A stretch of 64,000 nucleotides of DNA from Pseudomonas fluorescens. GTDB lineage: Bacteria; Pseudomonadota; Gammaproteobacteria; Pseudomonadales; Pseudomonadaceae. The notes beneath the pieces are model-generated. The model saw only the letters and a program-made list of their open reading frames with translations. It had not been told where the DNA came from and searched no databases. Position numbers and translations under genes: made by a program. Of this stretch, positions 26,008 through 34,855 are shown piece by piece. How positions within the stretch are numbered: position 1 is the first letter of the stretch; the number at the start of each line of letters is the position of its first letter. The stretch is from contig NZ_VCNJ01000024.1 in NCBI RefSeq assembly GCF_005938625.1, forward strand, positions 228,259 to 292,258, read 5' to 3'.

Positions 26008-28878
26008 TTAGAGCGAGTTGTCGGTTTTGAACTGCGCAAGGCTGAAGCCGTGGGTCGCCGCCAGTGCACGAATCTGCTGCACTTGCTCACGACTGATGTC
26101 GCCGTAGGAGTAGTGCTGTTTCATACCGGACAGGCCCATCAGCACCGACTCGGCCATGCACGCGTACAACTGACCTTGCTTGAGATAGGCACGAACGTTT
26201 TTCACCAGGCCATCACCCAGCGGGGTCTGCACGATGCCGCCGTGCATGTAGAGCACGTCGCTGCGTTGGCTGGCGAGGTTCTGGTCAACGTTCAGCGGTA
26301 CGGCAATGTCGCAGATCACGCTGTTTTCGGCGAAGTGTTCGGCAAAGAGAAACGGCTGCGGTGCGTTCGCGGCGCAGAGCACGATGCGCGCCTGTTTCAG
26401 CACTTCAAGATCGTTGCTGACGGTGATGAAGGCGTTTGCGCCCAGGCGTTCCTCGACCAGTTTTGCCACGTGCTGACCCAGATCGGTACTGCTGCCATGG
26501 GCCTGCAAGAGCCCGTCGATTCCATCAATTTGCTGCAGGCGACGGGCGAGGCGGTCGTGTTCGGCGACACCCTTGAGGATCGCGCGGGCGGCTTCGGCGT
26601 AAATCTGTTGCGCGGTTTTTTCCAGACGACGCAGGGAACCGTCGCGGCCGCTGCCAATGAGGATCAGGTGCTCGACGCTGGTCGACAACAGCGAGGCGTA
26701 GGTCGAGGCAATATTGCCCGCCGCACCGACCACTGCAGCGGTCTGCTCGCTCAGTTCCAGGCCTTGCTGCTTGCAGCCCTGTTCGATGGCTTCCAGGCCC
26801 ATGCCGATGGTCAGGGCGTTACCGGAGGTCAGCGCCATGTCAGGAATCTGCAGCGCCTGGCAGTTGTTGGTAACGATCGAGGTGTACATGCCCAGCCCGG
26901 CGACGGTGTAGCCATCGGCGCGGGCATCCTTGATGCGATTGCCGACTTCTTCGCGGATGGTCTGCAGATCGCCGCTGGCGATATACGCCGCCATGGCATC
27001 GGAATCCATGCACAGTGGATACAGGGTGAATTCCACGGCGGTGCCGAGTTTCGAGCGAATCTGCACCGGGCCGATGGGCGCGGCCCGGCGCTCGGGCGCC
27101 ATGCGTTTGATGAACTCGCGCTTCTGCTCAGCGCTCAGGGTCGACAGTGAAGGATCGACGTCGCTGAGCATGTCCGAATCAATCAAATGGTTGATGAACG
27201 CCACGCGAGCCACTACGCGCACGTTCTCGTCAGACTTTGGGCGAGTTTCGCTCTCCTTGAAGCTGACCTCGCGCGCCGGCACGTCAGCGATGCTGTCGGC
27301 GCACACACCCGCGGCCAGCGGGAAGGCATCGCGGCGGCGCAGCATGTCGCAGACTTTCTGCAAGGAAGCGATCAGTCCGTCGATCTCTTCGAAGGTGATG
27401 CACACCGGCGGTTCCAGTCGGATCACATTGGCGTTGCTGCCCGACGGCGCCACGCGCAGCGATTCGAATTGCAGCAGGTAGCCGGCGATGATGTAGCCCA
27501 GCGCATCGTTGTACTGCGCCGAGGCCTGAACCAGCGAACTGGTGCCGGTCAGGTCGTGCAGTTCGAAGCCCAACAGCAAGCCGCGACCACGCACGTCGGC
27601 GATCACGTCCGGGTAGGCCGCTTTGAGTTCCAGCAGCGAAGACTTGAGGTATTCGCCCTTCTTGTTCACGTCCTTGAGCATCGCGCTGTCGTTCTCGAAC
27701 AGACGGCGCAGGGCCGACAGGGCGATATGGCAGGACGCATCATCTTCGGCAAAGGTCGAACTGTGGATGTAGCTGAAATCGTTTTCGTAGTGGCTGGCGC
27801 GAATCACCGTCGCGGCAATCTTCATCAGGCCACCGCCCAAGGCTTTCGACAGGCAGTAGTAATCACCCTGCAAGTTGAAATGACTGGCGCCAAGCAAGGT
27901 GCCGGTGCGGCCGAAACCCGATTGCACTTCGTCGATGATCAGCGGGCATTGCTGCTCGTTGCACAGACGCCGCAGGCCCAGATAGAACTCATTGGCGAAC
28001 TCGTTGATGCCGCCCTCGCCCTGAATCGGCTCCAGCAATACGGCGGTGATCGCACTGAACGCCTCACGGCGCACCTGCAGGGTGTCGCCACTCCACTCCA
28101 GGCTCAGCCAGTGACGGATATGACGGGCCGGCAGTTCTTGCAATTGCTGGGGTTGCTGCGGGTCGATGAACTCGACGTTGAGGCCGAAACGGGCGAACGG
28201 CTTGCGGTACTGCTTGCCGTACGTCAGTTGAACGGTGTTCACCAGTTTGCCGTGGAAGCTGCCGCGCACAGCCAGAAACACCGGCTCGACATGCAGTTGC
28301 GCCAGGTTGTGCTGACGCACCGCTTCGGCCACTTGGCGCACGGTGACGCAGGACAGATTCTGCGGCAGCAGACCGGCTGGCAACTCGAGATCGTCGATGT
28401 CCAGCTCGACGTATGCCTTGTCGCTGGCGACCAGATTGGCGAGGGCGAAATCGCGCTCGTCGAATTGCTTCTGCAGGTTTTTCTGACGACGGTATTCGGC
28501 GTGCTTGACGGCGATTTCCACCGACTCGGCGCCACTGTTGGAGAAGGTCGAGATGTAGCGTTCGCTGTTGTTCAGCTCACGGTTGAACGCTTCACTAAGT
28601 TCACGCCCCAACTGACCGGCCGCACCGCGCACCGACATCTGCGCGTTGAACGGCACATCGGCGCGCAGCAGGTCGACGAGTTGATCGACAAATTGCGGAT
28701 CGTTGTGACCATACAGCGCGGCACCGTAACCGCCGAGGAAGTCAGTGACAGTCACCTCTTCGCCCTGCCGGTCGCGGTAAAACAGTTTGCTGCCCAGCGC
28801 TCTGTGGAACTGGCATTCGAGGCCCAGGGCCTGCATCAATTCAACGAATTTCGGCCGTACGTAATCGCGGTAATCCAT
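26008..28878 (-). CDS. bifunctional class III aminotransferase / acyl-thioester reductase
   Basis: 956 residues. Residues 1-500 are a class III PLP aminotransferase: STFSNSGAESVEIAVKHA, LIIDEVQSGFGRTG (Asp316 for PLP) and CLSKALGGGLMK (Lys345 Schiff base). The C-terminal about 370 residues resemble long-chain acyl-ACP reductases of the cyanobacterial AAR type, with LTSGNALTIGMGLEAIE and the NAD(P) loop VVGAAGNIAS (about 716-725). This is the same architecture as TamH of tambjamine biosynthesis, which reduces a carrier-bound acyl chain to the aldehyde and aminates it to a fatty amine (known from that system). It lies between the ketosynthases and the reductases, so chain release as an amine is the likely role. 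Confidence 0.8.
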   Translation of the reverse strand: MDYRDYVRPKFVELMQALGLECQFHRALGSKLFYRDRQGEEVTVTDFLGGYGAALYGHNDPQFVDQLVDLLRADVPFNAQMSVRGAAGQLGRELSEAFNRELNNSERYISTFSNSGAESVEIAVKHAEYRRQKNLQKQFDERDFALANLVASDKAYVELDIDDLELPAGLLPQNLSCVTVRQVAEAVRQHNLAQLHVEPVFLAVRGSFHGKLVNTVQLTYGKQYRKPFARFGLNVEFIDPQQPQQLQELPARHIRHWLSLEWSGDTLQVRREAFSAITAVLLEPIQGEGGINEFANEFYLGLRRLCNEQQCPLIIDEVQSGFGRTGTLLGASHFNLQGDYYCLSKALGGGLMKIAATVIRASHYENDFSYIHSSTFAEDDASCHIALSALRRLFENDSAMLKDVNKKGEYLKSSLLELKAAYPDVIADVRGRGLLLGFELHDLTGTSSLVQASAQYNDALGYIIAGYLLQFESLRVAPSGSNANVIRLEPPVCITFEEIDGLIASLQKVCDMLRRRDAFPLAAGVCADSIADVPAREVSFKESETRPKSDENVRVVARVAFINHLIDSDMLSDVDPSLSTLSAEQKREFIKRMAPERRAAPIGPVQIRSKLGTAVEFTLYPLCMDSDAMAAYIASGDLQTIREEVGNRIKDARADGYTVAGLGMYTSIVTNNCQALQIPDMALTSGNALTIGMGLEAIEQGCKQQGLELSEQTAAVVGAAGNIASTYASLLSTSVEHLILIGSGRDGSLRRLEKTAQQIYAEAARAILKGVAEHDRLARRLQQIDGIDGLLQAHGSSTDLGQHVAKLVEERLGANAFITVSNDLEVLKQARIVLCAANAPQPFLFAEHFAENSVICDIAVPLNVDQNLASQRSDVLYMHGGIVQTPLGDGLVKNVRAYLKQGQLYACMAESVLMGLSGMKQHYSYGDISREQVQQIRALAATHGFSLAQFKTDNSL

Positions 28879-28932
28879 GACAGTTCTATCCCTTGAGTAA
28901 AAAATCAGCTGCGTTTCTTTACGTGCCGACGG

Positions 28933-30141
28933 TCAGTCGGCTGCGTGAAATTCGAGTTGGTAACCGGCGCTGAAACCGTTGTCGTCGCGGTTGATGACCA
29001 GGCAATCGTGCAGCACGGCATCGCGCGGCCCGCCGATCACAAACGGCAGATGCGCATCCAGCGGTTGCTCCAGGCCACTGACCGGCGGGATGCTTTGCGC
29101 CTGCAAGGCCTGCCGGGCGAAGATCAGGTCAACCAGACTCGGTGCACCACTCAGAATGCCGGTCAGCGATGTGCTGCTGGTGATGTGCGCGGCACCGGTT
29201 CGCGCCAGCGTGCGGGCCAGATCGGCATCCTTGTGCGGATCGCCAGTGGCGCTGCTGATCAGAAGATCGACCTGTTTGTCGGGCAAGTTCAGCGAGTCCA
29301 GACGCGGATGTGCGAACAGTGTGGTCAGGCATGTTTGCGGCCCTGCCGGCAGGTCATCGGCGCGACGCAATACCAGCGCCGCCGCACCTTCGCCGGCAAT
29401 GCCGCCACGGCCCTGGCTATCAAAGGCACGCAGGCTTTGCGAACCGTCGGTGCTGATCACCCCCGCCTCGGCCAGTGCAGCCAGCGCCAGCGGATCAAGT
29501 TCACTGCCGGCGCCAACCACAATCGCCGCATCCACTCGACCGTTTTGCAGCGCGGCGCAGGCCTCGCGCAGCGCCGCGAGATTGCCGGCCACGCCTTGCA
29601 TGTAAGCGTTGCTTTCGCACTCCAGTTTCAACGCCAGACTGACCACCCCGAGCAGCCCGTTGCTGAGGCTTTTGAGGACCAGAAACGGATCAAGCGCGCG
29701 CTCCTGCAACACGCGTTTGGCCAGACGCTGCATGTCGGCACCGGTCTCGGTCTGACATTCGTGCAGCAGTTCACCGTAAGACGCGAGCGAGGGATGGGTG
29801 TAACCGCCCTGGCAGCAATACAGACCAAAACGCACGTTGTCGCGACCCGGTTCAAGCCCGGCTTCTGTCAACGCCTGGCGCACCGCACTAACGCCCCAGA
29901 TCACCGCCGGCGGACAGTAACGCTGGAGGTTTTGTGCAACGTCCTGACGGCTACGTTGATGATCCCGATCAGCGACGTGTCCGAACGCTATGACCCGCTC
30001 GCTGTGGAACAGTGACGAGCTCAGAGGCGAGATCGCGCTACGCCCTTCGCGGGCCGCCGACCAGAAACCCTCAACGCCCCAGCCGGTGGGCAACACACAA
30101 CCGCTGCCGGCGATCGCGACACGTACAGTGGCGTCAGTCAT
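28933..30141 (-). CDS. ketosynthase-fold protein without catalytic residues (chain-length-factor-like)
   Basis: 402 residues from the ATG at 30141, overlapping the previous stop (ATGA). The thiolase fold is recognisable (VAIAGSGCVLPTGWGVEGFW; GIAGEGAAALVL). The nucleophile region reads NAYMQGVAGNLAAL, with no Cys where active enzymes have ACASG. The HGTGT position reads SATGDP, and the Lys/His block reads TSLTGILSGAP. All three catalytic positions are therefore lost. Such subunits pair with active ketosynthases in type II PKS and aryl-polyene systems and set chain length. It directly follows an active ketosynthase. Confidence 0.8.
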   Translation of the reverse strand: MTDATVRVAIAGSGCVLPTGWGVEGFWSAAREGRSAISPLSSSLFHSERVIAFGHVADRDHQRSRQDVAQNLQRYCPPAVIWGVSAVRQALTEAGLEPGRDNVRFGLYCCQGGYTHPSLASYGELLHECQTETGADMQRLAKRVLQERALDPFLVLKSLSNGLLGVVSLALKLECESNAYMQGVAGNLAALREACAALQNGRVDAAIVVGAGSELDPLALAALAEAGVISTDGSQSLRAFDSQGRGGIAGEGAAALVLRRADDLPAGPQTCLTTLFAHPRLDSLNLPDKQVDLLISSATGDPHKDADLARTLARTGAAHITSSTSLTGILSGAPSLVDLIFARQALQAQSIPPVSGLEQPLDAHLPFVIGGPRDAVLHDCLVINRDDNGFSAGYQLEFHAAD

Positions 30142-31433
30142 TGTCCATGCTCCCGATATTTGCCAAGGGCCAGCGAGGTATTGAGGCCACCGAAACCAAA
30201 GGAATTGCTCAACGCGTAATCCACTCGGCGGCTGACGGCTTGCCCGGCGCAGTAATCGAGATCGCACTGTTCGTCGGCGTCATGCAGGTTCACCGTTGGC
30301 GTCACCAGATCGTTCAGGCAGGCCAACGCGGTGACAATGCATTCCGGTGCGCCAGCGGCCGCGATCAGGTGACCGAACTGTGATTTGTTGGCGCTGACCG
30401 CCAGGGTTCGATAATGCTTGTGCTCGGCGAACACACTTTTGATAGCGAGGGTTTCGGCAACGTCATTGAGCGGAGTCGACGTGCCGTGGGCGTTGATCAG
30501 ATCAATCTGCTGCGCGCGCAAACCGGCGTCATCCAGCGCGGCCTGCATCGCCAGTGCCGCACCGCGTCCTTCCGGTTGCGGTGCGGTGACCTTGTAGCCG
30601 TCCAGACTGCTGCCGAAACCCAACACTTCGGCATACGGCGTGGCGCCACGGGCCAAGGCATGTTCGAGGCTTTCCAGAACGACGAAACCACCGCCCTCGC
30701 CGGCAATCAGACCGCTGCGGTCACGATCGAACGGACGGCACAGATCAGCGCCCCAGCGTTGCTCGCCCGAAGCGGCACCCAACAGATATAACGCGGCCAT
30801 GGTGTCGAGGTTGAGCACCGAGTCGGCGCCACCCGCCAGCGCTACGCTGACTTCTCCGCGACGAATCATCTGGAAGGCGTTGCCAATGGCTTGCGAAGCA
30901 CCGGCACAGGCACTGCTGATGTTGATCACTGGCCCTTCACAGCCCAGGTCGTCGGCGATTACCCGCGCCAGACGGTCGTTGCCCTGACGCAGCGAGCCGT
31001 CGGCATTCACTTGCCCGGCCCGCGACATCAGGTACGACCAGCTCGGGGTGCCGCCATTCGGGGCTTCGGTCAGCAGCATGTCAGCGAGCATGTGCTGCGG
31101 TGCTCCCGAGGCACACAGTACCGCCGCGCCCCGCAACTGTTCTGGCTGCAAGCCGCTGTCACCGACGGCCTGCGTGGCAGCCACCCAGCCAAACCGGCTG
31201 CGCTTTTCCAGCGGCATCGTCCAGGCCGGATGGCTTTGCAGTTTTTCCGGCAACAGGCGCATGTCGACCGGTGCCGCGTAGCGCACCGCGAACGACGCCT
31301 CTTGCACGTCGTGCGGCTGCCATGGCCGCACGCAATGTTCGGCGCCGAGCATTTTTTCCCAGAGGGTCTGCCATTCGAAACCGAAACCGGTGACGGCGCC
31401 CATGCCGGTGATCACAATCCGTGTCGCACTCAT
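30138..31433 (-). CDS. beta-ketoacyl-ACP synthase (FabF-like, active)
   Basis: 431 residues, start MSATRIVITGMGAVTGFG. The full triad is visible: Cys176 in ISSACAGASQAIG, His316 in NAHGTSTPLND and His355 in ANKSQFGHLIAAAGA (Lys350 nearby). It ends with NSFGFGGLNTSLAL. It performs decarboxylative condensation of malonyl units on the acyl carrier protein. It overlaps both neighbours by ATGA junctions, suggesting translational coupling with the inactive partner that follows. Confidence 0.92.
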   Translation of the reverse strand: MSATRIVITGMGAVTGFGFEWQTLWEKMLGAEHCVRPWQPHDVQEASFAVRYAAPVDMRLLPEKLQSHPAWTMPLEKRSRFGWVAATQAVGDSGLQPEQLRGAAVLCASGAPQHMLADMLLTEAPNGGTPSWSYLMSRAGQVNADGSLRQGNDRLARVIADDLGCEGPVINISSACAGASQAIGNAFQMIRRGEVSVALAGGADSVLNLDTMAALYLLGAASGEQRWGADLCRPFDRDRSGLIAGEGGGFVVLESLEHALARGATPYAEVLGFGSSLDGYKVTAPQPEGRGAALAMQAALDDAGLRAQQIDLINAHGTSTPLNDVAETLAIKSVFAEHKHYRTLAVSANKSQFGHLIAAAGAPECIVTALACLNDLVTPTVNLHDADEQCDLDYCAGQAVSRRVDYALSNSFGFGGLNTSLALGKYREHGQ

Positions 31434-32488
31434 GCGTGCTTCTCCATGGTTTCACTGGCCAACAGCAATGCGCCCCAGTGACCGGCGCGAGTGTGGCTGA
31501 CAAGCAACGTGTAGCCCGGCGTCGCCGCTACTTCACGGCTGAGGTGCAAGGCCAGTGCGACCTCGGTCAGCAAGCCGCTGGCGCCCATTTCACCGGTCAT
31601 GGCGCGGGTGCTGCGAATCTCGCGCGGGAAAGCTTCGAGCAACTTCATCACTTGCCCGTCAGCGCAATTGCCGACGATATGCTCGACGTCGCCGACTCGC
31701 AGTTTCTCGACACTCAGGACCTGGTCGATTACACGCCGCCCCACCGCCTCAGAGCGTTGCGGATCCGTGCTGTAACCACGGGCAAACCCGGCAATGCGCA
31801 CCGCGTGTGCCGCACCCGGCGCTGGTGTCGACGCCAGCAACAGCGTGGCGGCGCCCTCACCGAAAATCGGTTCGCTCGCCTGATCCGGCTCGCGCAGGTA
31901 CAGGGCCGGGGTCAGGTTCGGACTGCTGCTGATCACCAACGCGGCGTCGGCATGCCGCTCGCCAATCTGCTGGCAGGCTTCGATCAGCGCATCCAGCCCG
32001 GCGTTGTCCTGGGAACAAAATCCGCCCATTGGCCCGTGGCAATTCAATGCTTCGGCGACATAAGCCATGACGCTGCTGTTGAGCAGGGTCAGCGCATGCA
32101 GGGGCGGCGTGTTGGCCAATAACTGCGCCAGTTGTTTTTGCGGCTGTTCGATGATCGCCTGCACCGCATCCCAGCAAGGACTCGGCGCATCGACTTCGGG
32201 AATGGCCGCTGTCAGCGCAATGCGTGACGCGGGCAATTGCATCGCGGCCAGTGCTGGCGCCAGCCGTGCGGCGCAATGCAACAGGCGCAAGCCCTGCGGT
32301 TCGACGCTGCGCTGGATCTTGCGATCAAACAGGTCACTGGCCAGTCGCGGCGTCGGCAATGCAAACGCCTGACGCTGTGAGTCAAATGCCAGCGGTTGCG
32401 CCGCAAAGGGCGTGCCGAGCAAGTCAGCGCATTCACTGCCCGCCACATTCAGCACCGCAGCGGCATTGAGATAGATGGCTCTGTTCAT
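31430..32488 (-). CDS. short, degenerate ketosynthase-like protein
   Basis: 352 residues, about 70 shorter than active family members. N- and C-terminal fold landmarks remain (IFGEGAATLLLAS), but the catalytic blocks do not. The nucleophile loop reads GGFCSQDNAGLDAL, the HGTGT site GNCADGQ, and the final block TGEMGASGLLTEV. A Cys is present near the loop but out of register. It is probably a structural partner or chain-length factor for the ketosynthase encoded just upstream, one base away. Its GGAGGGCATGAG ribosome site lies in the previous gene's end. Confidence 0.72.
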   Translation of the reverse strand: MNRAIYLNAAAVLNVAGSECADLLGTPFAAQPLAFDSQRQAFALPTPRLASDLFDRKIQRSVEPQGLRLLHCAARLAPALAAMQLPASRIALTAAIPEVDAPSPCWDAVQAIIEQPQKQLAQLLANTPPLHALTLLNSSVMAYVAEALNCHGPMGGFCSQDNAGLDALIEACQQIGERHADAALVISSSPNLTPALYLREPDQASEPIFGEGAATLLLASTPAPGAAHAVRIAGFARGYSTDPQRSEAVGRRVIDQVLSVEKLRVGDVEHIVGNCADGQVMKLLEAFPREIRSTRAMTGEMGASGLLTEVALALHLSREVAATPGYTLLVSHTRAGHWGALLLASETMEKHA

Positions 32489-32489
32489 C

Positions 32490-33764
32490 TCATGCCCTCC
32501 CCAGAACCAGCGAGCTGTTGATGCCGCCGAAGCCGAACGAGTTGGACATCACCACGTTGATCGGTTGTCGCACCGGCTCGCTCAAGAACTTCAGCGAAGG
32601 GTATTCGGCACGCTCGGGGTCGTAATTCAGGGTGGGCAACAGCACACCGTCACGCAGGCTCATCAGCGACAGCACTGCTTCGATCGCGCCACTGCCTGCC
32701 AGCGAATGACCGATGGCGGACTTGTTAGCGGTGAAGGTCATGAAGTCCTGGCAACCGCCAAACAACCGCTGCAGCGCCAACGCTTCACAACTGTCATTGG
32801 CCTGCGTGGAGGTCCCGTGGGTGTTGACGTGTTGCACGGCGCTGCGCAGCAGCCCGGCGTCTTCGATTGCAGCTTCCATGCATTCCTCGTATTTACTGCC
32901 GTCGCGACTGCTAGAAGTCATTTTCTGCGCCTCACAGACATTCGCGTAACCCAACACCCGGCCCAGTGGCGCAGCCTTGCGCCGCTGCGCGTGCTCAGCG
33001 GATTCGAGAATGAACATCGCCGAGCCTTCGCTGAGGACAAAACCGCTACGGTCTGGCATGAACGGGCGACTCTGTTCGCTCGCCGGCAAGTCGGCCTGAC
33101 AGAGCGCGCCGAGGCTGTTGAACATGTAATAAGGCAGTTCGTTGGCCATCAGTTCGACGGCGCCGCAGATAGCCAGATCGATCTCTCCGCGCTCGATGGC
33201 CCGGTAAGCACTGCCGATGGCCATGGTGCCGGCGGCACAGGCATCGGAATGGGTCGAGATGTGATCGCGGATGCCGAGCCGATCGGCCAGATGCTGCGTC
33301 TGTTGATCGACCCGCCGGATGAAGGTCGCACTGGACGGTGCCGGACTGTCCAGCAGACGGTCGAGGTCGACACGTCCGGCCTCATCCATGCAACGGCTGA
33401 GCCGCTGCAGATCGTGGCTGTCGGCACAGTACTTGTTGGCCCCCAGAAACAGACCGCTGCGACTGTGAGCAAGGTCTGCCGGCGTCAGGCCGGCGTGCTC
33501 CAGCGCCTGCTGGGCAACGTACTCGGCCAGCACACTTTGCCGTGGGTGCAGCGCCGCGTTGCCGCCGAAACCGGCCCCGATGCGCTGCCACTGCGTATCG
33601 TCGATAAATCCGGCTGCGCTATTGTTGAATCCCAGCGCCTTGAACCGGGGATGTTCGCGGACACAGGATTGCTTCCGGCAAATCCGCTCGAACAACGTGG
33701 CAGCGTCCAGCGCCATGGGCGCCACCAGACCGAACCCGCTCACATAGACTTGTCGTGCCCGCAT
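32490..33764 (-). CDS. beta-ketoacyl-ACP synthase (active)
   Basis: 424 residues. Triad: Cys176 in HSDACAAGTMAIG, His316 in NTHGTSTQAND and His353 in ANKSAIGHSLAGSGA. It ends NSFGFGGINSSLVLG. The region around CQADLPASEQSRPFMPDRSGFVLSEG matches aryl-polyene-type and FabF-type enzymes. It is the second gene of the operon, 8 bases after the carrier protein gene. Confidence 0.92.
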   Translation of the reverse strand: MRARQVYVSGFGLVAPMALDAATLFERICRKQSCVREHPRFKALGFNNSAAGFIDDTQWQRIGAGFGGNAALHPRQSVLAEYVAQQALEHAGLTPADLAHSRSGLFLGANKYCADSHDLQRLSRCMDEAGRVDLDRLLDSPAPSSATFIRRVDQQTQHLADRLGIRDHISTHSDACAAGTMAIGSAYRAIERGEIDLAICGAVELMANELPYYMFNSLGALCQADLPASEQSRPFMPDRSGFVLSEGSAMFILESAEHAQRRKAAPLGRVLGYANVCEAQKMTSSSRDGSKYEECMEAAIEDAGLLRSAVQHVNTHGTSTQANDSCEALALQRLFGGCQDFMTFTANKSAIGHSLAGSGAIEAVLSLMSLRDGVLLPTLNYDPERAEYPSLKFLSEPVRQPINVVMSNSFGFGGINSSLVLGRA

Positions 33765-33772
33765 GAGAACTC

Positions 33773-34342
33773 CTACACCGCTTCTTTGGCGTGAGTGGTG
33801 ACAAACTGCTCAACCAATTGACGCGACACTTCATCGCCATCCGCCGGCACCAGGCGCGCACTGCACGCGCCACAGACCACTTGTTGACGCTCGTTCAGAA
33901 CCGCCTGGTGGGCGTTGCAATCCGGGCAGGTGGCCGGCAGGTAGTTGAAGAGATTGCGGCACTGGTTGGCCCAGTTGCGCACGGTAGTCGCGGCGAACAC
34001 TTGAGCCGGTTGCATGCCCGCCTTCAGTTGATCCGGGGTGTAGGCGCTGAGGCTTTGCTCAAGCAGGTGCTTGCCGCTTTCGGTAATGCGACCGTTGGCG
34101 AGAAACTCGCTGGCATCACCGCAAACCGCCACTGCATGGTCGAGCACGCTGGTTTTCGGCAGTGTGCAGCCATATTGGCGGCCCAGCTGGAAGCTCAGGT
34201 CGACGATGTCCAGCGAGTCGGCACCGAGGTCTTCGACAATGCTGCTGTTTTCTTCGATGTCATTCGCACCCATCACCAACAGCTGCGCGAGGATTTCGCG
34301 AGTGCTGGCAACGACATGTTCCAAGTCCAATGGATTGTTCAT
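33773..34342 (-). CDS. acyl carrier protein fused to a C-terminal zinc ribbon
   Basis: 189 residues from the ATG at 34342 (GGGAGATAG upstream); longer frames upstream cross the promoter. Residues 1-85 are an acyl carrier domain with the phosphopantetheine Ser43 in GADSLDIVDL. Residues 135-165 hold two Cys pairs, Cys139/Cys142 and Cys157/Cys160 (CPDC and CGAC), spaced like a zinc ribbon. Ordinary ACPs are about 80 residues long and have no such domain. As first gene of the operon it is the likely carrier for the pathway; the ribbon may dock a partner. Confidence 0.88.
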   Translation of the reverse strand: MNNPLDLEHVVASTREILAQLLVMGANDIEENSSIVEDLGADSLDIVDLSFQLGRQYGCTLPKTSVLDHAVAVCGDASEFLANGRITESGKHLLEQSLSAYTPDQLKAGMQPAQVFAATTVRNWANQCRNLFNYLPATCPDCNAHQAVLNERQQVVCGACSARLVPADGDEVSRQLVEQFVTTHAKEAV

Positions 34343-34855
34343 TTCTATCTCCCTATATGTCGTGACTACTTCATTAATTCGACTTATGAAAAGTAACTTT
34401 TCCCACAGCAACTTCTCACGCGGCGGGAATCTAAACTCTGCCCTTAAGGGGAGAGTCAACGAACTATTCAAGGTTTTTTTACAACTCGAAAAAAGTCTGC
34501 AAAACCCCACAGACACCGCACCTCCTTGGTGCGGCGAACGACTTATTTACTTAACAAAGACGGGGTATGGTGGGGCGCCCGCGCTATCGGGAAGGCTGAC
34601 TATCGAAAGCAACTAAGGACGCAACGGAACCGACGTACTAAAAGCAAAAACCAGACAAGTAAAATAGTTATAACTTCATAACCTTTGTTTTAGATCAGTA
34701 CTGCCGTTAATTGATTTTGCTGGAAGGTTTACGCCTCCATCCGAAAAACGCTGGCAGCGTTTATGGATATCTGAATGTCGAGCACAGACATCTGGGCAGA
34801 AGCACGGCGCTATAGGGTGCAGCTTCCGTTTGATCGCCTTGTCTGGAGCCGACAC
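34343..34855. other. intergenic region between the ketosynthase operon and the cupin gene
   Basis: 513 bases, clearly more AT-rich than its flanks. It holds a candidate promoter for the leftward operon (listed separately), a perfect CCGCACC/GGTGCGG hairpin at 34516-34534 and a small GTCTG/CAGAC hairpin followed, on the minus strand, by six T just upstream of the promoter, which may insulate it. The right half must contain the cupin promoter. I see no coding sequence. Confidence 0.5.
34430..34459 (-). promoter_or_regulatory. candidate sigma-70 promoter of the ketosynthase operon with palindromic operator
   Basis: On the minus strand TTGACT (34459-34454) and TTTAGA (34435-34430) are separated by 18 bases. 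The perfect palindrome CCCTTAAGGG (34441-34450) lies within the spacer, a usual place for a repressor site. The ACP gene starts about 88 bases downstream. Sequence inference only. Confidence 0.4.

Noticed and set aside
19658..34342. Assignment as an aryl-polyene cluster
   Set aside because: The export set and paired ketosynthases are similar, but dehydratases, ammonia lyase, AMP ligase, acyltransferase and glycosyltransferase are absent, while an aminotransferase/reductase fusion is present.
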